Assembly (NCBI RefSeq): GCF_035508675.1
Contig: NZ_DATJMN010000320.1
Coordinates: 1-38,377 of the forward strand
Length of the DNA: 38,377 nucleotides
From: Dyella_B sp035508675
GTDB lineage: Bacteria > Pseudomonadota > Gammaproteobacteria > Xanthomonadales > Rhodanobacteraceae
Direction of reading: 5' to 3'
Shown here: positions 15,525-24,592 of the stretch, in pieces
Layout: every line of letters begins with the position of its first letter
How positions within the stretch are numbered: the first letter of the stretch is position 1
The notes under the pieces: generated by a model
Databases searched by the model: none
Told to the model about the DNA's origin: nothing
Seen by the model: only the letters and a program-made list of their open reading frames with translations
Program-made: the position numbers and the translations under genes

Positions 15525-16496
15525 ATGCAGACGGTAACTTCCCCCGATGTACCTCAAGGGGTGCGTCAAGTAGAGATCGGTCCGGAACGGGACGGTCAGC
15601 GCATCGACAACGCCCTCGTGACCCTGCTCAAGGGGGTGCCCAAAAGCATGATTTACCGGCTGCTGCGCACCGGCCAGGTGCGCGTGAACGGCAAGCGCGC
15701 CAAGCCCGATACCCGCCTCAGCCAGGGCGATATCTTGCGCATTCCGCCGGTGCGGGTGGCCGAGCGGCCGGCGGAAGCCGGGGCGCCCCAGGCTGCGATT
15801 GCGTCGGCGGCCGAGGCGGTGATCTTCGAGGACAAGCACTTCCTGGTCATCGACAAGCCGGCCGGCATGGCCAGCCACGGCGGCAGCGGCGTGAGCTTCG
15901 GCGCCATCGAGCTGTTGCGCCAGGCCCGCCCCAACGAGCACCTGGAGCTGGTCCACCGCCTGGACCGGGACACCAGCGGCGTGCTGGTGTTCGCCAAAAC
16001 CCGCGCCGGGCTCACCGGCCTGCAGGCGGCGATCCGGGCCGGCGAGGTGACCAAGCAATACCTGTGTCTGATGGTGGGGCACCCGCAGAAAGCCAAGTTC
16101 GACGTGAACGTGCCGCTGAAGAAGTTCGTGCTGCAGGGCGGCGAGCGGATGGTGCGGGTGGCCGACGACGGCAAGCCTTCGCTCACCTTCTTCCGCGAAA
16201 TGGAGCAATACGCTGGCGCGCGCCTGATGGAGGCCACCCTGGGCACCGGCCGTACCCACCAGATCCGCGTGCACGCTGCGCACATCGGCCATCCGCTGGC
16301 CGGCGATACCAAGTACGGCGACAAGGAGGCGAACAAGCGCTTCCGCGACCGGGGCTTGAATCGCTTGTTCCTGCACGCCTCTCACCTGTCCTTCGAGCTG
16401 GATGGGCGTGCCTACGGCTTTTCAACGCCGTTGCCGGACGAATTGAAGTCCGTGCTGGATGCGCTATCCACCCAAGGCAAAGGCCGCCGCCGCTGA
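15525..16496 (+). CDS. rluC: 23S rRNA pseudouridine synthase RluC
   Basis: A 323-residue protein (E. coli RluC 319). The S4 RNA-binding domain (about 26-75) contains RIDNALVTLLKGVPKSMIYR and VRVNGKRAK. The catalytic motif HRLDRDTSGVLVFAKT holds the nucleophile D147. RTHQIRVHAAHIGHPLAGD is the second conserved block. RluC makes pseudouridines at 955, 2504 and 2580 of 23S rRNA (E. coli numbering). The start chosen is ATG 15525 (MQTV), because an upstream in-frame start at 15462 would add a poorly conserved tail. Divergence from rne supports the name. Confidence 0.9.
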   Translation: MQTVTSPDVPQGVRQVEIGPERDGQRIDNALVTLLKGVPKSMIYRLLRTGQVRVNGKRAKPDTRLSQGDILRIPPVRVAERPAEAGAPQAAIASAAEAVIFEDKHFLVIDKPAGMASHGGSGVSFGAIELLRQARPNEHLELVHRLDRDTSGVLVFAKTRAGLTGLQAAIRAGEVTKQYLCLMVGHPQKAKFDVNVPLKKFVLQGGERMVRVADDGKPSLTFFREMEQYAGARLMEATLGTGRTHQIRVHAAHIGHPLAGDTKYGDKEANKRFRDRGLNRLFLHASHLSFELDGRAYGFSTPLPDELKSVLDALSTQGKGRRR

Positions 16497-16522
16497 TCCA
16501 GGGCCGGGCGTCCATTCCCACG

Positions 16523-18040
16523 CTATAAGAAGAATCGCGCGCTGACTTCGAGCGAGCGCAGCAGTGCGCCGCCGGCGAGTGCCGACTCCACCAGCAACGC
16601 GCAGATTGCATGCGCCAGGGCCACCGGCAACACGCTGCGAGAGCGCAGGAAGCACCAGGCCCACCACAGCTCGCCGACCAGACACAGCTGCATCAGCATG
16701 CCGTTGGGGGTATGCAACAGCGCGAACACCAGCGCCACCGGCACGATGGCCCAATTCGGCCGCGGCAGGATCTGCTCGAAACGGCGCAGCAGCACGATCA
16801 GCATCAGCCACTGTTGCAGCCAGGCCCAGGCGAAATAGGCCACTACGTGGCCCAGCAGCAAGGCACGCGGCGCGTGGCCATAGAAAACCATCAACAGCAG
16901 CGTCACCGGCAGCGTGGCCAGCGGCCAAAGCCAATGGCGGCCGGCTTCGGGCCAGCGCCATAGCCGCGGCAGATGCTGGCGCTCGATCACCAGCGCGTAA
17001 GCCAATCCTCCGGCAAAGGCCGTCACGCCCAGCGGGGTGGGGCGAAGCCCCCAGTGCAGTCCGATGATCAGCCACAAGGGGCCGAGCAAGCAGCAGATGA
17101 TCTCGATCCATGGACGCAAGCGGCCCTGTACGGGGTGCAGCACCAGCCTTAGCAGCACCAGCAGATAGGCGATGCAGGCGCTCCAGGCCCAGGCGGGATG
17201 AGGTCGCGCCGTCGGTTCGGCCTGCGGTGTGTCGCCGGCGGCCACGATCAGCGCGGCCGGCCAGCGTGCGCGCAGTTGGTCGCGCCATGCCAGCATGGCT
17301 TCCGCGCTGCTGCCATCAGGCAGGCGGAACAGCGGCATGGCCCAGTTTTGCGCGCGGGAGGTGATCCGTCCGATGTCATGCTGTGTGGTGTTGCCCGACA
17401 AATCGATCGCAACATCCTGCAAACGCGGCATCGGTTCGGTAGTCAGCAATGCCGCCGAGGATAGCCGCAGGCTCCCGCCGCGCGGCATTTGAAGGCGCAG
17501 GCGCAGCATCTGCGCAATGCCTGGGGTTGCGCATGCGCCAGGTTCGCTGCTGTTCCACACCAAGTCGCGCAGATCGATGCGCAGGCTCCTCGTATCAGCT
17601 GTCAGTGCATGGGCGGCAGGCGCCAGGCAGGCAAACGCGTGGTTGCTGCCTTGCCATACCAGGCCAAGGGTGCCTGCCATATTGCTCTGCAATTGCAGCT
17701 GCAGGATGGGCCAATGCTTGAGATCCACCGACCAGGCAATCGGCAAACCCAGTTCAAACGGCGTGCCGTCCTCGCTGGTGACGCGCAGGGCATCGCCGTC
17801 CTGCACCGCGGTTGCATTGCCGAACGCCCGGCCCGCCACCAGGTCGCGCGGTTTGCGCAAAGACCATTGCCATAGCGGCTGGCCGGACTCAACGCGCGCA
17901 AGCTGCTGCTGGGCCTGGTCCAGCAACGTCGCGGCGGTGATGTGCGCGGCCAAACGGCCAAGCGCCAGGCAGACGACAAGCGCAACCAGCACATAGCCGG
18001 CGCAGATCCACGCCGCGGATGACCGCTTGGTTTCGCTCAA
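16523..18040 (-). CDS. CPBP-family (CAAX protease-like) membrane protein with altered catalytic motif
   Basis: A 505-residue protein. One N-terminal membrane helix (about 10-35) is followed by a ~230-residue beta-rich periplasmic domain and then about seven membrane helices. Two CPBP/Abi motifs are visible: FALLHTPN (H443) and AHAICALLVE (H477). The first motif, normally Glu-Glu with a following Arg, reads LQQWLMLIVLLRRF, with Gln409-Gln410 where the catalytic glutamates would be. It may be a non-proteolytic or divergent member. It overlaps the phhB stop by 4 bp, so the two are co-transcribed. The substrate is unknown. Confidence 0.7.
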   Translation of the reverse strand: MSETKRSSAAWICAGYVLVALVVCLALGRLAAHITAATLLDQAQQQLARVESGQPLWQWSLRKPRDLVAGRAFGNATAVQDGDALRVTSEDGTPFELGLPIAWSVDLKHWPILQLQLQSNMAGTLGLVWQGSNHAFACLAPAAHALTADTRSLRIDLRDLVWNSSEPGACATPGIAQMLRLRLQMPRGGSLRLSSAALLTTEPMPRLQDVAIDLSGNTTQHDIGRITSRAQNWAMPLFRLPDGSSAEAMLAWRDQLRARWPAALIVAAGDTPQAEPTARPHPAWAWSACIAYLLVLLRLVLHPVQGRLRPWIEIICCLLGPLWLIIGLHWGLRPTPLGVTAFAGGLAYALVIERQHLPRLWRWPEAGRHWLWPLATLPVTLLLMVFYGHAPRALLLGHVVAYFAWAWLQQWLMLIVLLRRFEQILPRPNWAIVPVALVFALLHTPNGMLMQLCLVGELWWAWCFLRSRSVLPVALAHAICALLVESALAGGALLRSLEVSARFFL

Positions 18041-18378
18041 CGTTCGAGCAGAGCGTCGACGCGCGCGGCGCAGATGAAATCGTTCAACGACAAGCCGCCC
18101 ACGTCATGCGTGGACCAGCGCAGCTTGCAATGGCCATAGCCTGCCTCGATATCGGGATGATGGTCCTCGTGGTTGGCCATGAACCCCACCGCATTGATAA
18201 AGCCCAGCGTGTGATGAAAGTTCTCGAAGCGGAAATCTTTCACCAAGGCATCGCCTTGTGCGCTCAGCTTCCAGCCCGGCACCAGCGGCAGCAGCGCGGC
18301 CACGGCGGCTTCGTCCAGCGCATGTTCCTTGCCCTTGCGCGGTTGGCAATGCTGGGCCGATAGCGGTTGGGCAGTCAT
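18037..18378 (-). CDS. phhB: Pterin-4-alpha-carbinolamine dehydratase
   Basis: A 113-residue enzyme that dehydrates 4a-hydroxytetrahydropterin, recycling the cofactor of phenylalanine hydroxylase. The conserved block FMANHEDHHPDIEAGYG, then WSTHDVGGLSLNDFICAARV, is diagnostic. Size is typical. No phhA lies in the window, so its role here in pterin recycling or moonlighting is open. The stop overlaps the start of the CPBP-like gene by 4 bp. Confidence 0.93.
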   Translation of the reverse strand: MTAQPLSAQHCQPRKGKEHALDEAAVAALLPLVPGWKLSAQGDALVKDFRFENFHHTLGFINAVGFMANHEDHHPDIEAGYGHCKLRWSTHDVGGLSLNDFICAARVDALLER

Positions 18379-18527
18379 GGCGATCTCCGTCGTGTGCGCA
18401 AACGGTGGAACTGTACGCGAAAACGACGAAGGCGAACATTCGCCAGGAAACAGGACTAAAATGGTGCGGTATCGCCCAGGCGCGTTGTGCGTAGTTCATC
18501 AGGGCGTTTGATGGTTCCGGAGCAGGC

Positions 18528-19136
18528 ATGATCGAGATTTCCGAACGCGCGCAGCAGCATTTCCTGCGCTTACTCGCCCAGCAAGGCATCGACGGGCTGG
18601 GCATCCGCGTGCGTGTCACCGCGCCGGGCACGCCGGCGGCCGATTGCGAACTGGAGTTCTGCGAGCCGCTGGAGCTCAGCGGCAACGAGTGGACGGTAGA
18701 ATGCCAGGGCTTCAATTTCTACATCGAAGGCGACAGCGCGCCGTGGCTGGAGAACGCCACTGTCGATTACGAGCCGAGTCAGACCGGCGGCCAGTTGAAC
18801 ATCCGCGCGCCAAAGATCAAGGGTGAACTGCCGGGCGCGGAAGCAGGCCTGGTCGAGCGCGTGCGCTACGTGCTCGAGGCCGAAGTGAATCCGCGCATCG
18901 CCGCGCATGGCGGACGTGTGAGCCTGCTGGAAGTGGATGCCGATGGCGTGGTGTTGCTGCAATTCGGCGGTGGCTGCCATGGCTGCGGCATGGTCGACGT
19001 TACGCTCAAGCATGGCGTGGAAAAGACCTTGCGCGAGCGCGTGCCGGAAATCACCGCCGTGCGCGATGCGACGGATCACAAGGATGGTGCCAATCCGTAT
19101 TACCGCAAGAAAGAAGGGCAGTCAGCGATGGGTTGA
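18528..19136 (+). CDS. nfuA: Fe/S biogenesis protein NfuA
   Basis: A 202-residue carrier of a [4Fe-4S] cluster. The N-terminal ~95 residues form a degenerate A-type scaffold domain. The C-terminal NFU domain (about 108-185) holds GGGCHGCGMVDVTLK with C150 and C153, which bind the bridging cluster in a homodimer. Length and spacing match E. coli NfuA (191 residues, C149/C152). It is transcribed away from phhB across a 149-bp gap. Confidence 0.95.
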   Translation: MIEISERAQQHFLRLLAQQGIDGLGIRVRVTAPGTPAADCELEFCEPLELSGNEWTVECQGFNFYIEGDSAPWLENATVDYEPSQTGGQLNIRAPKIKGELPGAEAGLVERVRYVLEAEVNPRIAAHGGRVSLLEVDADGVVLLQFGGGCHGCGMVDVTLKHGVEKTLRERVPEITAVRDATDHKDGANPYYRKKEGQSAMG

Positions 19137-19175
19137 GTTTTCCCCGCGCTTTGGGAGCTTGCGTAGCTTAGTGTT

Positions 19176-19248
19176 GAGGCGATGCCGAATCCCCAGCATC
19201 GCCATCGCCATCGCAACGTTGGGGTTCGCATACGCTCAGCGCCAACCT
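19176..19248. repeat. Dispersed REP-like repeat, copy A
   Basis: Shares the order GAGGC, GCCGAATCCC, CAGCAT, GTTGGGG and CCAACCT with 34304-34364. It lies between converging nfuA and the cytochrome genes. The GTTGGGG/CCAAC arms can pair. Confidence 0.6.
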
Positions 19249-19273
19249 ATGCATGTCGATGCAGCATCGGCAG

Positions 19274-19624
19274 TCAGTCGCCCTGCACGTGTCCCTTCAG
19301 CGTATCCAGCTTCGTCGGCAGCGACGAATAGTACATCGCGATATCGTCGATATCCTGATCCGACAGCGTCGCAGCAAAACCCTTCATGATCGGATTGTTG
19401 CGGCGACCATCCTTGTACTCATGCAAGGCCTGCTGGAGATAACCGAAATACTGGCCGGCCAAGCGCGGATATTGCGGATCAACCGCATTACCGTCTGCGC
19501 CGTGGCAGGCAAAACAGACAGCGGCCTTGGTTTTGCCGTTTTCAGCACTTCCGCCAGCCAATAGCGGCGCCGAAGCCAGCGCAAGAGCCATACCGAACGA
19601 GAGCAGCGTGAGCGCGCGTTTCAT
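19274..19624 (-). CDS. Small periplasmic cytochrome c (monohaem)
   Basis: A 116-residue protein with a cleavable signal (cleaved about after residue 23, SAPLLA-GG) and one haem-binding CFACH motif (residues 37-41). A distal Met may lie in NNPIMKGFAATL. PRLAGQYFGYLQQALHEYK is typical of class I cytochromes of the c553/c4-domain type. It probably carries electrons to terminal oxidases. It is the second gene of a pair with a related cytochrome 21 bp upstream. Confidence 0.88.
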   Translation of the reverse strand: MKRALTLLSFGMALALASAPLLAGGSAENGKTKAAVCFACHGADGNAVDPQYPRLAGQYFGYLQQALHEYKDGRRNNPIMKGFAATLSDQDIDDIAMYYSSLPTKLDTLKGHVQGD

Positions 19625-19645
19625 GCAGATGGAATCCTTGAGCCG

Positions 19646-19978
19646 TTACTTGGTAGCAATGCTGGAAAGATAGGCGGCGATGTCCTCGATCTCCTGATCG
19701 GAGAGGCTCTGCGCCTGCGCCATCATGGTCGGATGCGTGCGATCGCCCGACTTGTATTCATGCAGCGCGCTGATCAGGTATTGCTCGTTCTGCCCGGCAA
19801 TCTTCGGCACTGGATATTGCGGATACGCGTTGTTGGTGCCAGGAATGCCATGGCAACCGTGGCACGTATAGACGAGGGTACGGCCGTTTTTCTTGTCGCC
19901 CGTGGCATGGGCGGGGCTGGAACACAATGCAATGGCAGCAGCGATGGCGGCCAGGCCAAACAATTGCAGTCGAATCAT
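19646..19978 (-). CDS. Small periplasmic cytochrome c (monohaem), paralogue of its neighbour
   Basis: A 110-residue protein starting at ATG 19978 (signal MIRLQLFGLAAIAAAIALCS, cleavage after AHA) behind GGGGAT; an upstream ATG at 20014 would spoil the signal. The haem motif is CHGCH. PKIAGQNEQYLISALHEYKS and TMMAQAQSLSDQEIEDIAAY closely parallel the next gene, so the pair probably arose by duplication and together resembles a split cytochrome c4. Confidence 0.86.
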   Translation of the reverse strand: MIRLQLFGLAAIAAAIALCSSPAHATGDKKNGRTLVYTCHGCHGIPGTNNAYPQYPVPKIAGQNEQYLISALHEYKSGDRTHPTMMAQAQSLSDQEIEDIAAYLSSIATK

Positions 19979-20157
19979 CAAAAGGATCCCCAAGGTTCCA
20001 GCGGATGCGTGCAACGTACTCGGCCGAGTATAGGGGGTGCCGCGCGGCCGTCACAATGGGCGCGCGGAGCGATCGGGGAGCGACAAAAAGCCGCGCATTG
20101 GCTTGTGTGAATGGCACTCAAGCGAAGCGGGCATCTGGATCATCGCGACAAACCATT

Positions 20158-20183
20158 CCCTCCCCTGCTGCCGCAGGGGAGGG
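20158..20183. repeat. Perfect GC-rich hairpin, REP-like
   Basis: CCCTCCCCTGC pairs perfectly with GCAGGGGAGGG over TGCC. The same palindrome core occurs near both ends of the foldback element at 31512-31794. An AATGGCACT starting near 20110 also recalls that element's terminus, so this may be a degenerate relative. Confidence 0.7.
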
Positions 20184-20221
20184 AGCGCATCGTGGCGAGC
20201 ATCAAGTTGTATGCCCTTAAA

Positions 20222-21454
20222 TCAAAGCAGGCTCTTGAGAATATGGATGCCCGCGGCGTACTCGCCGACGATGGTGCCCAGGCATACCAAAAAGAAATTG
20301 AGCAGCGTGCGCGCCACGCGGTTGGTCCACCAGCCACTCCAGTGCACGATGTCGTCGCGCAGGCTTTCGAAATCCGCCACGCGTGGGCGGCGTACCCAGG
20401 CTTCCACCATGGCGCTGATGCCACCGGAAGGAATGCCCGGGCGGAACGGCTTGATCGGTCCGGCGATGAATGCGGCAAGGATGCTCAAGGGATGCGCGCG
20501 CGCCAGCAGCGCGCCGAGCGCGGAGAGGCCGCCTGTGAACAACACCCAGTCGCGCAGGGCCTGCGCCCCCAGGGCTGCATTGCGATGGAAGGCATAGCCG
20601 ATGGCCGCAAAGATCAGCAGCACCAGGACGAGGGCCAGCCATTTCGGCCATTGCGCCTTGGGCGGCGTCTTGGCCAGCTCCGCCACGGTCTCGCTCGGAT
20701 CGGCCTGCTGGATGCGCAAATGCTCGCACAGGCCTTTCAGATGACCCGCGCCGATCACCACCAGCACCTTGCAGGGGTTTGCCGTGACCGAGCGCCCTGC
20801 TTCCTCGCGCAGACGCGCTGCCATGTAGGCATCGCGTTCGGCGATCAGGCTGCGATACAGCGGTGCCGATTCGCTGGCGAATTCGCTGAAGGCGCTTTCC
20901 AGCATGTCGCCTTGCTTGAGTTTCTCGATTTCCTTCTCATCGATCGTCTCGCGTTCGAACACGCTGGCCAGCATGCCGCCGAGCAGTCCGAAACGCTGCC
21001 AGAAGCCTACGCTGTGCCAGGCGCGCTTGAGCGTGGTGCCTACTTCGCGATCGACCAGCCATAGCGGCACGTTGCGTTCGGCGGCGCCATCCATCGCCGC
21101 CTTCATTTCGGCGCCGGGCTGGATGCCGTACTGGTCGGCCAGGCGCTTCTGGAAAGTGGACAGCACCAGGCTCGCCGCCACCATGCCGGCCTTGCCCTCG
21201 CGGATCACGCGGAACAGATCCATCTGCTTGAACGCTTCCGGATCGCGCATGCCCTGCGCGCGGCTCTCGCACAATTCCACCGCGATGGCATCGAACGATT
21301 CGCTCGCCAGCAACGCGTTCACCGCGTCGACGCTGGCGCGCGACACGTGCGCCGTGCCCAGTACCACATACTCCACGCCGTCGCGCTGTACGCGCTCGAT
21401 GGGCTGGCCGCTGAGGTCAGGTTTGGCGGGGAGGTGGGTTTCGGGGACGCTCAT
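20222..21454 (-). CDS. TraB/PrgY-family membrane protein
   Basis: A 410-residue protein. The N-terminal domain (about 20-250) has the family motifs VVLGTAHVS and IAVELCESR, plus VVIGAGHLKG near its end. The C-terminal ~140 residues contain three or four membrane helices (WLALVLVLLIFAAIGYAF and others). The TraB/PrgY family is thought to have a metal-dependent peptidase-like fold related to GumN; its prototype PrgY limits pheromone signalling. The role here is unknown. The start is taken at ATG 21454; GTG 21481 is possible but neither has a strong ribosome-binding site. It lies 89 bp downstream of aguB. Confidence 0.85.
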   Translation of the reverse strand: MSVPETHLPAKPDLSGQPIERVQRDGVEYVVLGTAHVSRASVDAVNALLASESFDAIAVELCESRAQGMRDPEAFKQMDLFRVIREGKAGMVAASLVLSTFQKRLADQYGIQPGAEMKAAMDGAAERNVPLWLVDREVGTTLKRAWHSVGFWQRFGLLGGMLASVFERETIDEKEIEKLKQGDMLESAFSEFASESAPLYRSLIAERDAYMAARLREEAGRSVTANPCKVLVVIGAGHLKGLCEHLRIQQADPSETVAELAKTPPKAQWPKWLALVLVLLIFAAIGYAFHRNAALGAQALRDWVLFTGGLSALGALLARAHPLSILAAFIAGPIKPFRPGIPSGGISAMVEAWVRRPRVADFESLRDDIVHWSGWWTNRVARTLLNFFLVCLGTIVGEYAAGIHILKSLL

Positions 21455-21543
21455 GCAGGTGATGCGAATGGGAGGGGACACCCAGCATGGAGACTTGAGG
21501 TGCCCAGTGCAAGCTTGTCATTGAAAAGCTGAGGATTTGGCCA

Positions 21544-22434
21544 TCAATCGCGAAAGCGCTTGAGCAGGTCGCCGTATGCATCGATCCGCCGGTCGCGCAG
21601 GAACGGCCAGATGCGCCGCACGTGCTCGCTGCGCGCCATGTCGATGTCCACCGTCAGCAGTTCGCGCTTGTCGCTGCCCGCCTGGGCCAGGAATTCCCCC
21701 TGCGGTCCGGCCACGAAGCTGTTGCCCCAGAACTGGATGCCTGCGCCCACGCCGGCCGGATCGGGCTCGAAGCCGGTGCGGTTGCACGCCAGCAAGGGGA
21801 TGCCGTTCGCTACGGCATGGCCGCGCTGCACGGTGATCCAGGCTTCGCGCTGACGATCCTTTTCGTCTTGCGCGTCGTTGGGGTCCCAGCCGATCGCGGT
21901 CGGGTAAAGCAGCAGCTCGGCGCCGGCCAGCGCCATCAGGCGCGCTGCCTCCGGATACCACTGGTCCCAGCACACCAGCACGCCGAGGCGGCCCACCGAG
22001 GTATCGACCGGCTCAAAGCCCAGGTCGCCCGGTGTGAAATAAAACTTCTCGTAGAAAGCCGGATCGTCCGGAATATGCATTTTGCGATACTTGCCGGCGA
22101 TCGCCGCGGAACGATCGAACACCACCGCGGTGTTGTGATACAGCCCGGCGGCGCGTTTCTCGAACAGCGAGGCGACCACCACCAGCTTCAGCGCTTCGGC
22201 CAGCTGGCCGATGCGTGCGGTGCTATGGCCGGGAATGCTTTCGGCAGCGTCGAACTCATGCACCGATTCGTGCTGGCAAAAGTACGGACCGTTATGCAGC
22301 TCCTGCAGCAACACGAGTTCGGCGCCGGCCGCGGCGGCTTCGCGCAGGCCGGCTTCGATGGCGTCGAGGTTGGCGTCGCGGCTGCCACGGTGCGTCTCCT
22401 GCAGCAGCGCGACCTTCAGTGTCTTGCGGGTCAT
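21544..22434 (-). CDS. aguB: N-carbamoylputrescine amidase
   Basis: A 296-residue nitrilase-superfamily enzyme. The triad is E45 (LLQELHNGPYF), K118 (YRKMHIPDDP) and C155 (VLVCWDQWYPE). FYEKFYFTPGDLGF and GWDPNDAQDEK are typical of AguB. It hydrolyses N-carbamoylputrescine to putrescine, CO2 and ammonia, the last step of the agmatine route. The partner aguA lies about 3 kb upstream on the same strand, separated by a symporter, a regulator and a PEBP gene. Confidence 0.94.
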   Translation of the reverse strand: MTRKTLKVALLQETHRGSRDANLDAIEAGLREAAAAGAELVLLQELHNGPYFCQHESVHEFDAAESIPGHSTARIGQLAEALKLVVVASLFEKRAAGLYHNTAVVFDRSAAIAGKYRKMHIPDDPAFYEKFYFTPGDLGFEPVDTSVGRLGVLVCWDQWYPEAARLMALAGAELLLYPTAIGWDPNDAQDEKDRQREAWITVQRGHAVANGIPLLACNRTGFEPDPAGVGAGIQFWGNSFVAGPQGEFLAQAGSDKRELLTVDIDMARSEHVRRIWPFLRDRRIDAYGDLLKRFRD

Positions 22435-22508
22435 GGAAGGGCGTTTCCTGGTCGCCTGGGTTGGCGAGAAACGCCTAGTTTAAAGGAGAGAGGGATGACA
22501 GATGCGCA

Positions 22509-23036
22509 TCATCGCCCGTACAGCAGCGTCTGCTGCGCCTTGCCAAGCACATGGCCGTGCAGCATGAACCCGGCCAGTGCGGCGGTGGCGTTGGCGGGCA
22601 CATCCAGCTGCGGCACGTCCAGCGCGTACACCGTGAACACGTAGTGGTGCGGCCGGTCGCCCACCGGCGGGCAGGGGCCGCCCCAGGTGATGGTGCCGAA
22701 ATCGTTGTGCACGCCTTGCGCGCCCGCGGGCAAGACGCCGCCTTCCGGCAACATGCGGGCGGAGGCGGGCAGGTTGATCACCACCCAATGCCACCAGCCG
22801 CTGCCGGTCGGTGCATCCGGGTCGTACACGGTCAGTGCGAAACTGCGCGTGCCCGATGGCGGACCTTGCCAGTGCAGTGCGGGTGCAAGGTTCTTGCCGG
22901 TGCAGCCGAAGCCATTGAGCATGTACTTCTGCGCGATGTTGCCGCTGGCGTCGGTGGCATCGACCTGCAGGGAAAAGTCACCCGCATGAGCAACAGCGGC
23001 ACTGAGGGCAAACACGATGGCAAGCGTGCGGAGCAT
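22509..23036 (-). CDS. Secreted YbhB/YbcL-type PEBP protein
   Basis: A 175-residue protein with a signal peptide (MLRTLAIVFALSAAVAHA). Family motifs: CTGKNLAPALHWQGPPSGTR, ALTVYDPDAPTGSGWWHWVV and GPCPPVGDRPHHYVFTVYAL, the ligand pocket of Raf-kinase-inhibitor-like proteins. Bacterial members are periplasmic and poorly understood. The start is ATG 23036, which gives the better signal; GTG 23045 would add three residues. It lies between aguB and the symporter gene. Confidence 0.88.
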   Translation of the reverse strand: MLRTLAIVFALSAAVAHAGDFSLQVDATDASGNIAQKYMLNGFGCTGKNLAPALHWQGPPSGTRSFALTVYDPDAPTGSGWWHWVVINLPASARMLPEGGVLPAGAQGVHNDFGTITWGGPCPPVGDRPHHYVFTVYALDVPQLDVPANATAALAGFMLHGHVLGKAQQTLLYGR

Positions 23037-23109
23037 GGCGGACACTCATCGATGAAGGTGGCGCCAGCATAAGTACGCGCTGGCCGCCGGCCTGCCACGC
23101 CACGCGCAA

Positions 23110-24456
23110 TCAATCGCCCGAAACGCGCATGCGTTCTTCAGCACCAACGGGTGCACTCTTGCGTACCCGCGCATCCACCACGGTGGCAGACACGATATCG
23201 CTGCCCACGTTCACCGTCGTACGCAGCATGTCGAGAATGCGGTCGACCCCCAGCACAATGCCGATCCCTTCCGGCGGTACGCCGAACGTGGCGAGCAAGC
23301 CTGCGATCAGCGGCAACGAGCCACCGGGAATGCCAGCCACCGCCACCGCGCTGAGCACCGCCAGCAGCATCAGCACGCATTGCCGGCCGAGCGAAAGCTC
23401 CACGCCGAAGGTCTGCGCCACGAACAGCACCACGCAGCCTTCGAACAAGGCGGTGCCGCTCATGTTCATGGTGGCGCCCAGCGGCAGCACGAAACCGGAT
23501 GTGCTTGGCGCCAGTTTCAATTCGTCGCGCGCCATGGCCAGCGACGCAGACAGCGACGCGCTGCTGGAGCTGGTGGAAAACGCCGTCACCAGCAGCGGCC
23601 GTATTTGCTTGAAGTAGGCCAGCGGCGACCGGGAAGTAAATACGCGCAGCCATACCGACATGGTGCCGAACAACTGCAGCGCCAGCGCCGCCGTGCAACC
23701 GACTACGAATACCGAAAGCGTAAGCAGGATGCCCGGCCCAACCTTCACGATCACGCTGTAGATCATGGCGGGAACCGCGTAGGGCGCAAGCTTCAGCGCA
23801 AAGCCGACGATGGCTGTCATCGTATCGCTGACCAGGTCCAGTGCGGCCTGCAGTTTCAATCGCTTCGGCTCGTCCAGTTGCGTGGCCGCGGCACCCACCA
23901 GCAGTGCAAACATGATCAGCGGCAGCACCTCGCCCAGCGACCCACGGTTGTTGCCGACGAATGCACCCAGCAGGTTGCGCGGCATGAACATGTCCACCAG
24001 CGCCGCGAAGCTCATGCCCGGTTGTGCCTGCGAACGCTCCACCGCCTGTTGCGCATGGCCGCCGTATGCCTGCATAAGCAGATCCTTGGCGCTGGCGGCA
24101 AGGTGATGACCCGGCTGCAGCAGGTTCATCATCAGCAAGGCGAGGGCAACGCCGATCAGCATGTTGGCGGCAAACAGCGCGAAGGTACGCCAGGCCAGCG
24201 GGCCCAGCCGATCAAGCCGGCCCAGTTGCGCCACGCCGGAGGCGAGCGAGGAGAACACCAGCGGGATCACCACGAAGAACAACAGGCGCAGAAAAATCTG
24301 ACCGAACGGATCGAGCACGGCCGAGGAAACGGCTTGTGCTGCGCGTAGTGCAGGCGGGAAAAATTCCCCCGCCACCAAGGTGACGACGCCGGCCGCCACG
24401 CCAATGATCAAGCCCCAGAGAATGCGTGTCGCCAGCGATGTGGAAACGGTGCTCAT
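23110..24456 (-). CDS. Sodium/proton dicarboxylate (or amino acid) symporter, DAACS family
   Basis: A 448-residue protein with about eight membrane helices and two re-entrant loops. The serine-rich hairpin AFSTSSSSASL, the unwound helix LGATMNMSGTALFEG (usual NMDGT, here NMSGT) and AGIPGGSLPLIAG are diagnostic. It imports C4-dicarboxylates or acidic/neutral amino acids. In this locus it may supply carbon or an amino acid linked to agmatine metabolism; the substrate is not readable. The AraC-type gene lies upstream on the same strand. Confidence 0.88.
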   Translation of the reverse strand: MSTVSTSLATRILWGLIIGVAAGVVTLVAGEFFPPALRAAQAVSSAVLDPFGQIFLRLLFFVVIPLVFSSLASGVAQLGRLDRLGPLAWRTFALFAANMLIGVALALLMMNLLQPGHHLAASAKDLLMQAYGGHAQQAVERSQAQPGMSFAALVDMFMPRNLLGAFVGNNRGSLGEVLPLIMFALLVGAAATQLDEPKRLKLQAALDLVSDTMTAIVGFALKLAPYAVPAMIYSVIVKVGPGILLTLSVFVVGCTAALALQLFGTMSVWLRVFTSRSPLAYFKQIRPLLVTAFSTSSSSASLSASLAMARDELKLAPSTSGFVLPLGATMNMSGTALFEGCVVLFVAQTFGVELSLGRQCVLMLLAVLSAVAVAGIPGGSLPLIAGLLATFGVPPEGIGIVLGVDRILDMLRTTVNVGSDIVSATVVDARVRKSAPVGAEERMRVSGD

Positions 24457-24484
24457 GCGGTGAGTCCTTCTGCCCGAGCCGAAG

Positions 24485-24544
24485 GATGCTCTGATTCAAT
24501 CCACCACAGATCTCAGCAGCCTAAGCTGAATTAATCAGAGCATC
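24485..24544. repeat. 60-bp element bounded by perfect 12-bp inverted repeats
   Basis: GATGCTCTGATT (24485-24496) and AATCAGAGCATC (24533-24544) are perfect inverted repeats 36 bp apart. They lie between the AraC-type gene and the symporter gene, in the symporter's leader. They may be a short miniature element, the fused ends of a lost insertion sequence, or a regulatory site. Confidence 0.7.
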
Positions 24545-24592
24545 TCGACGGCCAACCTAGCACTTTTCAGGCAGCATGTCGGTCAGCGCACA

